Origin: Levilactobacillus cerevisiae
GTDB taxonomy: Bacteria > Bacillota > Bacilli > Lactobacillales > Lactobacillaceae
DNA: 64,000 nt
Assembly: GCF_003946245.1 (NCBI RefSeq)
Contig: NZ_RHNN01000014.1
Location: 32,268 to 96,267 of the forward strand
Direction of reading: 5' to 3'
Under the pieces are notes generated by a model. It was not told the DNA's origin and did no database searches. It saw only the letters and a program-made list of their open reading frames with translations. The translations under genes and the position numbers were made by a program. Shown here piece after piece: positions 17,030-25,958 of the stretch. The stretch's first letter is position 1. Each line of letters starts with the position of its first letter.

Positions 17030-17824
17030 TTAGTCCAAATAAAGTCGTTTCAAAGTGGTTAAGTCGCTGTGTGAGAGGCCGAGGACGTCATGCAAGTAGT
17101 CCTGGGTGCCGCCATACTGGGTGTTGATGACCTTCATGGCCGCAGCCAAGTAGTCGGCGTTGACCGTGGAGAGGGCCCGAATATTAGCAACAAAATTTTC
17201 GGTATGGCCGTCTTGGCGGGCCTTGTCACTCTGGCGGTCGACCAATGGCATCACGTTCGGATTGGTTAACAGGTAATCTTGCTGGATGGTCTGCGGGTCA
17301 ACGTTCAAGGCGCTCAAGGCTAAGAAAGCGCCCATTCCCGTGCGGTCCTTACCAGCGGTACAGTGGAACAACACGGATTGTTGGTCCACCTCGTTGCCCA
17401 AGAGCGTGCCGAAGAAATTGTGGTAGGCTTCTTGCGCGGTCGGTAACGTCACCATTTTCTGGTAAACGTCGAGCATGTGGCGATAACCGGATTCGTTGTC
17501 GCCGTTGAACCGGGCCTCCAATTGTTCCTGTGTGGCGGAGGCGTCAGTCTCATCGTCGGCCGGGAAGACTGGCAGAAAATGGTACTTAACGCCAGCCGGA
17601 ACCTTGTCGGGCGCCATTTTTTGTTCGTCTTTTGACCGGAAGTCCACATCGGCCGCGACCCCATAGTCCGTCAACAGTTGTTGATCTTCTGGGGTGAGGC
17701 GGGCTAAGCCGTCCGTCCGCAATAACTTGTGCCACTTAACCGTGTGGCCGTCGACAGTCTTGTAGCCCCCTAGTTCGCGGAAGTTCCAGCCGCCCGTCAC
17801 GTTTAATTTTCGGTTATTTGTCAT
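17030..17824 (-). CDS. Tyrosine-protein phosphatase (Tyr_phosphatase3-like)
   Basis: A 264-residue cytosolic protein with the cysteine phosphatase signature HCTAGKDRTG at about 162-171 (Cys-x5-Arg). The N-terminus NVTGGWNFRELGGYKTVDG is typical of the bacterial family that includes Listeria LipA and Lactobacillus homologues. Such enzymes remove phosphate from tyrosine residues or phosphoinositides. It precedes the hydrolase at 16012-16950 on the same strand and is divergent from the esterase at 17991. Confidence 0.87.
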   Translation of the reverse strand: MTNNRKLNVTGGWNFRELGGYKTVDGHTVKWHKLLRTDGLARLTPEDQQLLTDYGVAADVDFRSKDEQKMAPDKVPAGVKYHFLPVFPADDETDASATQEQLEARFNGDNESGYRHMLDVYQKMVTLPTAQEAYHNFFGTLLGNEVDQQSVLFHCTAGKDRTGMGAFLALSALNVDPQTIQQDYLLTNPNVMPLVDRQSDKARQDGHTENFVANIRALSTVNADYLAAAMKVINTQYGGTQDYLHDVLGLSHSDLTTLKRLYLD

Positions 17825-17912
17825 TGGTTTCTTGCCACCCTTTCAGATTTACTGGTACGCCCTCTATTCTAACGGTTTTGGTGAAAATTACCTAGTAATT
17901 CAATCTGAGGGA

Positions 17913-17940
17913 AGCGTTTTTTGTGAAAACGCTGTATACT
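17913..17940 (+). promoter_or_regulatory. Promoter region with inverted repeat and cre-like word
   Basis: AGCGTTTT (17913-17920) and AAAACGCT (17926-17933) form an 8-bp inverted repeat directly before -10 TATACT (17935-17940). The right arm lies within TGAAAACGCTGTAT, which matches most of the catabolite-responsive element pattern TGWNANCGNTNWCA. Carbon catabolite control of the following esterase is possible but unproven. Confidence 0.5.
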
Positions 17941-17990
17941 GGCAATATAAGTCGAGAGAATTGGTGAAGGACAAAGATAGGGTGATAGTC

Positions 17991-18875
17991 GTGAGTTTGC
18001 GTGGGAAATGGTTACTCTTCAAGACCCAGCATAGTCAGCTCAAACAGCAGATTCAACAAGCATTTTTACAGCCCAGTCGGCAAAATCGGGCTGTGGTGCC
18101 AGAAAAGTTTCCGGCTACCATTGTAACGAAGGAGCGCCAAGTTTTTGGTGGGCGCATTTTAACCGCAGCGTCCGGTGCGCCATTACCGCAACACGTGTTG
18201 TTATTTCACGGTGGCGCGTACACGATGCAGGGCATCGACAGCCATCGCGAGTTGATGGAAACGTTGGTCCAGCAGGCAAACCTGCGCATCTCATACATTG
18301 ATTATCCGCTGGTGCCCGAAGCCACCGTGGACGAAACCGTGGTCTTTGCCATGAACGCCTACGAGTATCTGCGGGCCCAATATCCGGACGATCAGTTTTT
18401 CCTGATGGGCGATTCAGCCGGTGGTGGACTGGCGTTAACGCTGCTCCAACAGTTGAAAATTCATCAAGAACCCTTACCAGCCGGCACGGTGCTCATTTCG
18501 CCGTGGACCGACCTGAGCATGATGAATCCAGATTTAAAAACGGCGGCCAAGCACGATCCGTACTTAACGCTGGCCACGCTAAAGAAAATTGGTTTTGATT
18601 ACGCCGGGAAGCACCCGGTGACCGACCCACTCGTCAGCCCGATTTACGGCGAATTTGACGATCTCGGGCCAATTCTATTGTATTACGGCACGAATGAATT
18701 ATTAGCCGCGGATGACGAGCGGCTGATTCAAAAGTTACAAGAGGCCAGCGGCACCCCGGCCAAGGTCCACGAGCTAAAGTCGATGCTCCACGATTATATC
18801 CTGTGGGGTAAGTTGCCTGAGTCTAAACGGACTTTGAAGGAAGTTAAGCAGTTTATATTGACGGGAAAGTTATAG
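17991..18875 (+). CDS. Alpha/beta hydrolase, HSL-type esterase
   Basis: A 294-residue esterase of the hormone-sensitive-lipase type: LLFHGGAYTMQG gives the HGGxY oxyanion motif (about 73-84), MGDSAGGGLAL the GDSAGG nucleophile elbow (about 140-150), and DPLVSPIYG and LHDYILW the Asp/His regions. It should act on short-chain esters in the cytosol. Start: GTG at 17991 with AGGGTGA upstream; the frame is open to 17832, but that stretch covers the promoter and has no good site. The stop is 2 bp before a family 2 repeat. Confidence 0.83.
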   Translation: MSLRGKWLLFKTQHSQLKQQIQQAFLQPSRQNRAVVPEKFPATIVTKERQVFGGRILTAASGAPLPQHVLLFHGGAYTMQGIDSHRELMETLVQQANLRISYIDYPLVPEATVDETVVFAMNAYEYLRAQYPDDQFFLMGDSAGGGLALTLLQQLKIHQEPLPAGTVLISPWTDLSMMNPDLKTAAKHDPYLTLATLKKIGFDYAGKHPVTDPLVSPIYGEFDDLGPILLYYGTNELLAADDERLIQKLQEASGTPAKVHELKSMLHDYILWGKLPESKRTLKEVKQFILTGKL

Positions 18876-18876
18876 A

Positions 18877-18991
18877 GTGCGGAACGAGCCGCTTAGACTC
18901 TGAGCATTAGGGAGCCCCAGGGCTTCTGTTCGGCTTCGCCGGGCAGGAGTTCTGGGGCTTTCTAAGCGGAGGAGTCTGGCTCGTGTAGCAC
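18877..18991 (+). repeat. Family 2 structured repeat, copy d
   Basis: The outer helix pairs GTGC..ACGAGCC with GGCTCGT..GCAC. The second helix GACTC (before TGAGCATTA) pairs with GAGTC (after TAAGCGGAG). The inner hairpin AGCCCCAG/CTGGGGCT is much longer than in other copies. The words TGAGCATTA and TAAGCGGA are the same as in copies a and e although both helices differ in sequence. CACGTTTC follows as elsewhere. Confidence 0.78.
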
Positions 18992-19049
18992 GTTTCAGAG
19001 GCTGCATATTTCCGAGTTGTTCCGTGGAGAACCAGTCAAACGGGCTAAA
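18982..19049 (+). repeat. 68-bp direct repeat, unit 1
   Basis: CGTGTAGCACGTTTCAGAGG and the next 48 bases, ending in CAAACGGGCTAAA, recur at 19121-19188 with very few changes. The unit starts in the 3' arm of the family 2 copy at 18877, so a piece of that element with its flank was duplicated. Confidence 0.85.
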
Positions 19050-19120
19050 GCAAAGTAGGCTCAAAGGAAAGTCCCGCATCGAACAGGGGAAATAACAGAA
19101 CCGAAGTTAAGGACCCGCCC

Positions 19121-19188
19121 CGTGTAGCACGTTTCAGAGGCTGCATATTTCCGAATTGTTCCGTGTAGAACCAGTCAAACGGGCTAAA
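19121..19188 (+). repeat. 68-bp direct repeat, unit 2
   Basis: Second unit of the direct repeat of 18982-19049, 71 bp further on. Between and after the units no open reading frame looks real. Confidence 0.85.
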
Positions 19189-19243
19189 CCAGAAGGCTGG
19201 TAAACGCCAACCAATTTCAATAAACAATATCCAAACAATATAG

Positions 19244-19287
19244 AAGCGTAGACGAAGGGCTAAAACCCACCATCCGTCTGCGCTTTT
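19244..19287 (+). terminator. Possible terminator in the gap after the esterase
   Basis: AAGCGTAGACG pairs with CGTCTGCGCTT around a 16-nt loop, followed by TTTTACT. It may close transcripts that run through the repeats. Confidence 0.5.
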
Positions 19288-19324
19288 ACTATCTAAAAGC
19301 CCTTAATCATTCCAACCTACACGA

Positions 19325-19420
19325 TCCCCCCAAAACTATCTCCCCGCCCCCCGAAAAGCACCACCCCAAATCTCCAAAATTGCCCCAACCTTAACCCCAA
19401 TAACTAAACCGCCACCGCGA
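19325..19420 (-). other. Strand-asymmetric C-rich tract (G-runs on minus strand)
   Basis: The plus strand is almost free of G and contains repeated C-runs (CCCCCC, CCCC, CCCCCC, CCCC and others). On the minus strand these give at least four G-runs with loops of 1-11 nt, so G-quadruplex formation is possible. The stretch 19290-19545 holds no gene; TATAAT at 19546-19551 is the likely -10 of the S53 peptidase gene. Confidence 0.4.
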
Positions 19421-19576
19421 TAAGCTAAGCCAGTCCTACACTCCCCCGGGAAACCCCGACCCACCCGTTACCAGGGACTTGGTTAGACCATTTAATTATG
19501 CTAACGCCGCGTGGTGATTAGTCGTCCTTTTCCCGGCAGCGCGGGGTATAATGAAGCTTATATGGAGGGGATGCTC

Positions 19577-21415
19577 ATGAGGATTCGTATTCTGGTGGCT
19601 GGCCTAATTGTGGGGCTGGGCAGCTTTGGTGGCGTAACCGCCATGGCGGCAAGTACCAGCACGCTGGCGACACCGTATCGGGAGAGTCAATTATCTAATT
19701 TAAAAAATGTGAAACAGGTTTCTGGCAGTAAGACCGTGACGCTGGATTTAGTTTTGAATTCGCGTAACTCGGCGGAGCTGACCAAGACCGCCTACGCCGT
19801 GAACACATCCGGCAACAAGCAATTTAAGTCCTACTTAACGCCTAAGCAGTTTCGGCAAAAGTTCGGGCAGTCCACGACCACAACTAAGCGGTTGGCAAAA
19901 TACTTTAAAGCACATAAGTTCAAGGTCACGACATTTAATGACGGCCTGATCATGCAGATTAAGGGGAGCACGGCGGCCGTCAATAAAACCTTTGCGACCA
20001 AACTGAAGACGGCCAGCTATCACGGCAAGAAGATTCAGTTCTCCAAGCAGACGCCAAAGCTGCCGACCAACGTGGCTAAGCCCATCAAGGCCGTGGTCGG
20101 CATCACGAACCTGGTGAAGATGAGCAGTCTGGCGGATACCACGAGCACCAGTTCCGACGGGCCGACCAGCGATGGTGCGCCACAGAACTTCCTCAAGCAG
20201 TACGACGCCACGAACCTGGGCAATCAGGGAAAGGGCGAAACCATTGGCATCATTAGCTTTAGCAAGGTGAACAAGAGTGACATCACCCATTTCTGGTCCG
20301 AAGAGGGCATCTCGTCTTCCGCCAACCGAATCAGTGTTAAGTCCACGGGCGGCATGGATGTCTGGGGCAATGTCGATCCCGGCAACGAGGAAACATCTTT
20401 AGACGTCGAGCAGGCTGGAGCGATTGCACCGAAGGCCAACGTGCGCGTTTACACGGCGTCGTTGAGTGACGTCGGTTGGTTGAACGCCTTTGCCACGGCC
20501 TTTGGTGAGAACAAGGCGAGTTCCTTATCGCTGAGCTGGGGCCTGTCAGAAGGTGTGCTGGCCAGTTTGAACAAATACAACCTAATCACGCCGCTCTACG
20601 GCAGCATCATGAATACGTTGCTGGCACAGGGCGCCGTTCAAGGGGTCTCCACGTTTGCGGCCACCGGGGATACCGGGGCTTACGGTGAAGAGCTCGACAA
20701 GAATGGCGACACGAGCGAGGGCATTTACGCCAACTTCCCCGCGAACAATCCGTGGGTCACGGCCACTGGTGGGACCACGTTGCCAGTCTCCGGTACGCTG
20801 GCCAACGGCGTGAAGGTGAACATTTCTAAGGAACGGACGTGGGGCGGCGATGCGCTGTTTGGCGCCTACTTCCAGGACGAAAACTTTTTCAAAAAGAATT
20901 CAGATTTGATGGACACACTCCAAAGCGGCAGTGGCGGTGGCATTTCCACGTTGTACGCCACGCCGCAATACCAAAAGGGCGTTTCCGGCGTCAACACCTA
21001 TAACGCCCGGCAATACCTGACGGCGAGTGGTCTGCCGCGGTCGAACCCGAGTCTGATTACTGGCAAGGCCAGCGGGCGGAACTATCCGGACGTGGTGGCC
21101 AATGCCGACCCGATTACCGGGTATGACGAGTACACCAGCACGGACGGATGGGAAACGACGGGCGGCACCAGCGTGGTCGCACCGCAGTTTGCGGCCATGG
21201 CGGCAGTCATCAACAGTAACCGCAGCAAGCGCATGGGCCTCTGGAACCCGCAACTCTACGCGTTAGCCCAGACCAGCAAGTCGCCGTTTACCAAATTAGA
21301 TTCCGATACGGACAACGGCAACCTGTTCTACGTCGGCCAACCTGGCAAGACGTACAACCAAGCGGCCGGACTGGGAACGTTGGACTTTGACCAGCTGGCC
21401 AAGGTGTTTAAGTAA
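19577..21415 (+). CDS. Secreted S53 (sedolisin) serine-carboxyl peptidase
   Basis: A 612-residue exported pro-enzyme. Residues 1-25 are a signal peptide ending near AMAAS. About 30-170 is the activation propeptide (Pro-kumamolisin type: YLTPKQFRQKFGQS). The catalytic domain follows with the Glu/Asp pair in NEETSLDVEQAGAIAP, SLSWGLSEG, FAATGDTGAYG and the catalytic serine in GGTSVVAPQFAAM. S53 peptidases act at acid pH, fitting a lactic acid producer, and could degrade external protein. Start: ATG at 19577 with GGAGGGG 9 bp upstream; upstream in-frame starts overlap the promoter TATAAT. Confidence 0.92.
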   Translation: MRIRILVAGLIVGLGSFGGVTAMAASTSTLATPYRESQLSNLKNVKQVSGSKTVTLDLVLNSRNSAELTKTAYAVNTSGNKQFKSYLTPKQFRQKFGQSTTTTKRLAKYFKAHKFKVTTFNDGLIMQIKGSTAAVNKTFATKLKTASYHGKKIQFSKQTPKLPTNVAKPIKAVVGITNLVKMSSLADTTSTSSDGPTSDGAPQNFLKQYDATNLGNQGKGETIGIISFSKVNKSDITHFWSEEGISSSANRISVKSTGGMDVWGNVDPGNEETSLDVEQAGAIAPKANVRVYTASLSDVGWLNAFATAFGENKASSLSLSWGLSEGVLASLNKYNLITPLYGSIMNTLLAQGAVQGVSTFAATGDTGAYGEELDKNGDTSEGIYANFPANNPWVTATGGTTLPVSGTLANGVKVNISKERTWGGDALFGAYFQDENFFKKNSDLMDTLQSGSGGGISTLYATPQYQKGVSGVNTYNARQYLTASGLPRSNPSLITGKASGRNYPDVVANADPITGYDEYTSTDGWETTGGTSVVAPQFAAMAAVINSNRSKRMGLWNPQLYALAQTSKSPFTKLDSDTDNGNLFYVGQPGKTYNQAAGLGTLDFDQLAKVFK

Positions 21416-21437
21416 GCTGAAATGATTGGTTTAAATG

Positions 21438-21478
21438 AAAAACGTCGCTCACCGAGAAATTGGTGGGCGACGTTTTTA
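21438..21478 (+). terminator. Strong intrinsic terminator after the S53 peptidase
   Basis: AAAACGTCGCTCACC pairs with GGTGGGCGACGTTTTT around a GAGAAATT loop. T-runs on both ends make it usable from either strand, including for the convergent gene at 21597. Confidence 0.88.
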
Positions 21479-21596
21479 GTTTAGACAAATTTGGACTAAA
21501 TAAATGAGATGGAATTACTTGAGAGACGCAAGTGTAAGGGTTAAATGGATGTCAGCCGAGAGGTCATTTCGTCTGACTGGTAAGGCGCTGTCCCAG

Positions 21597-23468
21597 CTAT
21601 TTCACGTTCCGAACAAGTTGCGGGTTCCCGGTAATGTAGCCGCCGGCAACGCGGTAACGCAGGGTGTCACGCTTACCGAAGTTGTTGGCGTTGCTGTAGT
21701 CCCAACCCAGAACGGTGAAGGTTGGGTGACTCTTGAATGCGTAGTGCCGGTTGCGTTTTGTCAGGTTCACGTTGCTGTAACGGTTCAGCGCTTGCTTGGC
21801 CGTCACGCGTTTGGGCATGGTCACCTTGCCCGCCTGCACCAGTTTCTTGTTGGCGGTGACATAGCGGCCGTTGCTTAGGACAAAACGTTTCGTCAGTTTG
21901 TGGCTGACAATCTTTTTCACCTTGAGCACCTGTCCCTGACGGTAGTGGGTGGTCTTCTTGGTCAGGTTCTTGTTGCCGTACGCATTGATACCTTGCGGAT
22001 TGATCACGGTAATCTTGGCCTGCTTTTTCGCGTAGTAAACGCGGCTGGTATAGCGACCGTTGGCGGTAATATAGCCCGTCTTCCCGGCAGTCTTGCTGTG
22101 ATGATTGACGTCCTTCACGTGGTAACGCTTAACGCCATTCTTGGATTTCGCGTAACCGGTCACGACAAACATTGGTCGGTTCTGCCGCGACTTTTTCGCG
22201 TACCATTGTTTGCGCGACTGTTTGGTGAAGGCAGCTGATTTGTAAAGGCCAATCTTGTTGGTGGCGTAAACGACACTGCCTTTAGGCGCAGTGATGTCGG
22301 CCCCGGCACCACTGGTCAGGACTTTTTGGTAAACGTAGGTCACGGTCTGAGCGGTACTGGTAAATTTGCCAGTCGCATTGGCCGGCGTGGTCTTCAACGC
22401 GTAGTTGGTAATCTTGCGCGCGGAACTTTCATAAGTGGTTCCTAGGTCACCCGTCAGCGTCTGGGGATCGGCCAGCGCGTTGCCAGCGGTATCCACGTAA
22501 TGCACGGTCACCGGTTGGCTGGTTGCGGGCGTTGGCGTGGGATCTGGTCCCGGATTGGGGTCCACGATGGGTGGCAGGACCTTGTCGTCGAAGCTGAAGA
22601 TGGAAAGTTCAGGATAGATAATCATGCCACTCAGTTGATAGGTGCCATCGGCTTGCTTCGTCAGATAGGTCGAGAGTGGCTGGGCTAACGCGGCTTTCGT
22701 TTCAGCAGCGGACGTGTCTGGGTTCAACTGGGTCCGTTGCTCTAGCGTGTAGTCGGCAACGTGGACCTTTTGGATCAGGGCAGGAAGAACCATGCCATAC
22801 AGATATTTTTCAAGTGAAACAAACTTTGCTTCGTCCTCGAATGCGGGATCGTATTGGGTGAGCAAAGAGTCTTGACCGGTGGCAATCAGTCCGGGCCGAA
22901 TCTTTTCCTTGTAGGTCTGTTGCATGTGTGCGTAGTTGCTCTGGTCAATTTGATATTGCGTGAGATTACTGATCCACCATGCATCTGAGTAGGCACCAAA
23001 TTCGGCGGCGTAGAGGGAATCTGCCAAACTGTCATACTCGTCAGGCGCTAAGCTGTAAAAGTACGCGCCGACAGTAGTATCTGCGGCAGCAGTTAGCTTT
23101 TCACCAAAGTAAGTTTGAAAGAGGTAAGACATGCTTTGTGCAATTTCATCATTATCATTATATTTAGCAAAATCCGCCATATAAGCATCATCGTTCAGCT
23201 GGTCAACCGTCAAAGCGTTCGCGCCACCAGCTGGGTCGGCACTCAGGTCCTTCTTCAGCCAGTAAGACTTCGTGACTTGTTGATTCTGAATTAATTTCGT
23301 ATAGGGCAATTCCACGGAACTAATCGTATAGGTCTGTTCAGCAGCTTTGGTCGTCGTAGTCGGTTCAGCAGTGGCAGCGTCAGCGGAAATTACGCTGGGA
23401 CTGAGGATTCCGCCGCAAAGAATCACGGTCAATCCCACAGTCACGAGTTGTCTAAGGCCCCTAGTCAT
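21597..23468 (-). CDS. Secreted MucBP/DUF5776-type surface protein 1
   Basis: A 623-residue exported protein. Residues 1-32 are a signal peptide (ending near SADAA). About 45-300 is a unique Tyr/Asp-rich region of unknown fold. A single MucBP-like repeat follows (QPVTVHYVDTAGNALADP...TVTYVYQK, about 315-385). The C-terminal 230 residues form the basic, Tyr-rich DUF5776-type domain (VVYATNKIGLYKS, MFVVTGYAKSKNGVKRYHVKD). There is no LPXTG motif, so the basic tail probably binds the cell wall without covalent linkage. It is a close paralogue of 23725-25554; the N-terminal regions differ far more than the C-terminal ones. RBS AAAGGAG. Confidence 0.85.
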   Translation of the reverse strand: MTRGLRQLVTVGLTVILCGGILSPSVISADAATAEPTTTTKAAEQTYTISSVELPYTKLIQNQQVTKSYWLKKDLSADPAGGANALTVDQLNDDAYMADFAKYNDNDEIAQSMSYLFQTYFGEKLTAAADTTVGAYFYSLAPDEYDSLADSLYAAEFGAYSDAWWISNLTQYQIDQSNYAHMQQTYKEKIRPGLIATGQDSLLTQYDPAFEDEAKFVSLEKYLYGMVLPALIQKVHVADYTLEQRTQLNPDTSAAETKAALAQPLSTYLTKQADGTYQLSGMIIYPELSIFSFDDKVLPPIVDPNPGPDPTPTPATSQPVTVHYVDTAGNALADPQTLTGDLGTTYESSARKITNYALKTTPANATGKFTSTAQTVTYVYQKVLTSGAGADITAPKGSVVYATNKIGLYKSAAFTKQSRKQWYAKKSRQNRPMFVVTGYAKSKNGVKRYHVKDVNHHSKTAGKTGYITANGRYTSRVYYAKKQAKITVINPQGINAYGNKNLTKKTTHYRQGQVLKVKKIVSHKLTKRFVLSNGRYVTANKKLVQAGKVTMPKRVTAKQALNRYSNVNLTKRNRHYAFKSHPTFTVLGWDYSNANNFGKRDTLRYRVAGGYITGNPQLVRNVK

Positions 23469-23690
23469 TTTAGAACACTCCTTTTACCTTTGGCTGTCGT
23501 ATCTAGTAGCAGTATAACATGAATGTAGGTGTTAATCCTAAGACAATCGCCCGTATGAAGGCGATTATGGGCGGATTGCCTAACTACTTGTCGGTCGGTT
23601 AAGTAATTGAACTAACTTTGCTCAGATTGGATGATGTGTCCGGTTGGCATGGGCAATTGCGCAAGTGCTTTTGCCCAGTAATTGTCTTAA

Positions 23691-23718
23691 AAGAAGCCTG
23701 GATGTTATCCAGACTTCT
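23691..23718 (-). terminator. Terminator of the second MucBP/DUF5776 gene
   Basis: On the minus strand AGAAGTCTGGAT pairs with ATCCAGGCTTCT, followed by TTTTAAG. It begins within 10 bp of the stop codon at 23725. A second hairpin GGGCAA/TTGCCC lies at about 23650-23677. The rest of 23469-23690 shows no gene. Confidence 0.72.
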
Positions 23719-23724
23719 CGGTAA

Positions 23725-25554
23725 TTAACGAATCGCTTTGACAAAATGCGGGTTAGCGGTGATGTACCCGCCAGCGACGTGGTACCGCAGCGTGTCGTGC
23801 TTGCTGAAGTTGTTGGCATTGCTGTAACGCCAGCCGCGAATCTTCAGGGTGGTGCCACGCTTGATGGCCTTGTTCTTCGTGGTCAGGTTGGCGTTGCCGT
23901 AACGGTTGATGGCCCGCTTGACGGTGACCTTACTAGGCATCGTGATCTTGCCAGCCTGCACCAGCTTCTTGTTGGCGGTGATGTAGCGACCGTTGCTGAG
24001 AACGAAACGGGTGGTCAACTTATGGGTAACGATCTTCTTAACCGTCAACACTTGTCCCTGCTGGTAATGAGTCTTTTTGCCGGTCAACGTCTTCTTGGCA
24101 TAACTGTTCACGCCAGCGGGATTGATCACCGTGACCGTCTTGTGCTTGGCTGCGTAGTAAACGGGCGTGGTGTAAGCACGGTTGGTCGTCAGGTAGCCGG
24201 TCTTGCCAGCGGTGGCGCTCCGGTGGTTGACGTCCTTGACGCGGTAACGCTTGACCCCGTTTTTAGAGGTTGCGTAGCCGGTCACGACAAACATCGGCCG
24301 GTTCATCCGCGACTTCTTCACGTACCACTGCTTGCGAGCCTTCTTGGAAAAGGTGGCCGTTTTGTAGAGGCCAACTTTCTTGGTGGCGTAAACGACGGTA
24401 CCCTTGGCCGCGATTGGCTCGATAGTGTCGGCGGCGGAACCCGTCTGTAGTGTGCCCTGCTTGGTGTAAACGTAGGTCACGGTCTGAGCGTCACTGGTAA
24501 ATTTACCAGTAGCGTTGGCGGGCGTCTGGGTCAGCTTGTAGCCAGTAATAGTCAGCGCGTCACTCTGGTAGGCGGCGTTCAGGTCGCCAGTCAGCGTTTT
24601 GTCGGCGGCCAAAGTCTTGCCCTGGTCATCGACGTAGTGAACGGTGACCGGCTGGCTCTTGGCTGGGGTGGGGATGATAGATGGGGTCGTTCCAAAATCA
24701 AAAAATGACAGGCCCCCAGATAATAAGCCACTGACTTTATACGTACCATCAGCGAGCTTAGTATAGTAAGCGGAGAGAGGTGCCTTCCAAAGCTTTATTT
24801 GTTCGTTTATTGTACCGGTAGGGTCTAACTTGAGAAACTGTTCTTTAGAAATCCCAGAAAAAGTAGGACTAGAAGAAATTCTTTCATAATCTTGCTTATA
24901 GAAATCCAAAATCTTTTCATTGAACATTTTCTCCGTGATATTTGCAGGATCATAAGTAGAAATAATCGTGTTATTTACGCCCAACTTAATTAGTTCTGGT
25001 CGAACGTTTTCATCGTAATCTTTAATCATAGCATCACGGTCCATTAAACCTGCTTGGTAGTGGGCATACATTGAAGCATTCCAAAATTGCATGTATGAAG
25101 AAGGCATCATTAGGCCCAAAAATTCATCGGCAGTATACTGCGTTGCGCCCAAAGATTTCTGTACGGAAGTGACGTAAGGTTCATTAGGATTTGCAGTGAC
25201 GGCACTGGTAAGGGTAGTCATCGCGGTTCTAACGTTTTCAGCTGAGTCCTTATTATTCTCAGGGGTTGCCGCAATTAATTTGGCCATATAGTCATCATTG
25301 CTCAGCTGGGTCGTTGTCAAACTGTCTGGCCAACCGCTAACTGCAGGAGTTTTCTTAATCCCATCAGTAGTTGAAATTAGTATGTAGGGTGTTTCTACGG
25401 CACTGACGTTTAAAGTTACCTCGTCACTAGCATTAGTCGCCGTCGTGACAGTATCTGTCGTTGAATCTGCTTGTGCTACAACTGGCGTGGCCACACCGCC
25501 CAAAAGAACGATGGCCAAACCGGCAGTCAATAGTTTGCTAAGAGCCCTAGTCAT
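23725..25554 (-). CDS. Secreted MucBP/DUF5776-type surface protein 2
   Basis: A 609-residue exported protein and neighbour paralogue of the gene at 21597-23468. It has a signal peptide (1-29, ending near AQADS), a unique region with the shared motif 'VETPYILIS', 'LTTTQLSNDDYMAKL' and 'YDENVRPELIKLG', one MucBP-like repeat (QPVTVHYVDDQGKTLAADK) and the C-terminal DUF5776-type domain (KGTVVYATKKVGLYKT to GGYITANPHFVKAIR). Paralogy of the unique region is visible from the shared 'NDDYMA' and 'RPxLIxxG' words. Likely loosely wall-associated; adhesion is possible but not shown. RBS AAAGGGAG. Confidence 0.85.
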   Translation of the reverse strand: MTRALSKLLTAGLAIVLLGGVATPVVAQADSTTDTVTTATNASDEVTLNVSAVETPYILISTTDGIKKTPAVSGWPDSLTTTQLSNDDYMAKLIAATPENNKDSAENVRTAMTTLTSAVTANPNEPYVTSVQKSLGATQYTADEFLGLMMPSSYMQFWNASMYAHYQAGLMDRDAMIKDYDENVRPELIKLGVNNTIISTYDPANITEKMFNEKILDFYKQDYERISSSPTFSGISKEQFLKLDPTGTINEQIKLWKAPLSAYYTKLADGTYKVSGLLSGGLSFFDFGTTPSIIPTPAKSQPVTVHYVDDQGKTLAADKTLTGDLNAAYQSDALTITGYKLTQTPANATGKFTSDAQTVTYVYTKQGTLQTGSAADTIEPIAAKGTVVYATKKVGLYKTATFSKKARKQWYVKKSRMNRPMFVVTGYATSKNGVKRYRVKDVNHRSATAGKTGYLTTNRAYTTPVYYAAKHKTVTVINPAGVNSYAKKTLTGKKTHYQQGQVLTVKKIVTHKLTTRFVLSNGRYITANKKLVQAGKITMPSKVTVKRAINRYGNANLTTKNKAIKRGTTLKIRGWRYSNANNFSKHDTLRYHVAGGYITANPHFVKAIR

Positions 25555-25879
25555 TTAGCTCACTCCCTTTACTTTTATCGGTATCATTGGGTGTAGTATA
25601 CCATGAATACTGTTATAATTTCTAGCTTGAATCCCAGAATAATGGGATTCCTGAGGATTTACTAACAGGTCCATGTGGGGTGATAATGCCTTGAAATAAA
25701 GTTGCACACAATGATAAATGTGGAAAATGGGTGGAACGACGACGGCCCGAAATGGTTTCGTTAGCTAGTTAAACAACTGAATTATCTGGGGTAAACGTTG
25801 GTCTGATAAGGATAATAATCGACAGTTCCTGTCCATACAGTTATCGCCCGATTAGTTGCTTTGAAAAACCAATCTCGTC

Positions 25880-25920
25880 AAAAAAACGAAGGCCAACCGG
25901 TTAGGGTCAGACTTCGTTTC
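25880..25920 (-). terminator. Terminator of the YitT/YczE-like gene
   Basis: On the minus strand AAACGAAG pairs with CTTCGTTT around a long loop with an inner GG/CC, followed by TTTTT. The stretch 25600-25880 carries no gene. Confidence 0.7.
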
Positions 25921-25958
25921 TCATTTTTTATTAAAATTTTTATTCGTAAATTAGAAAC

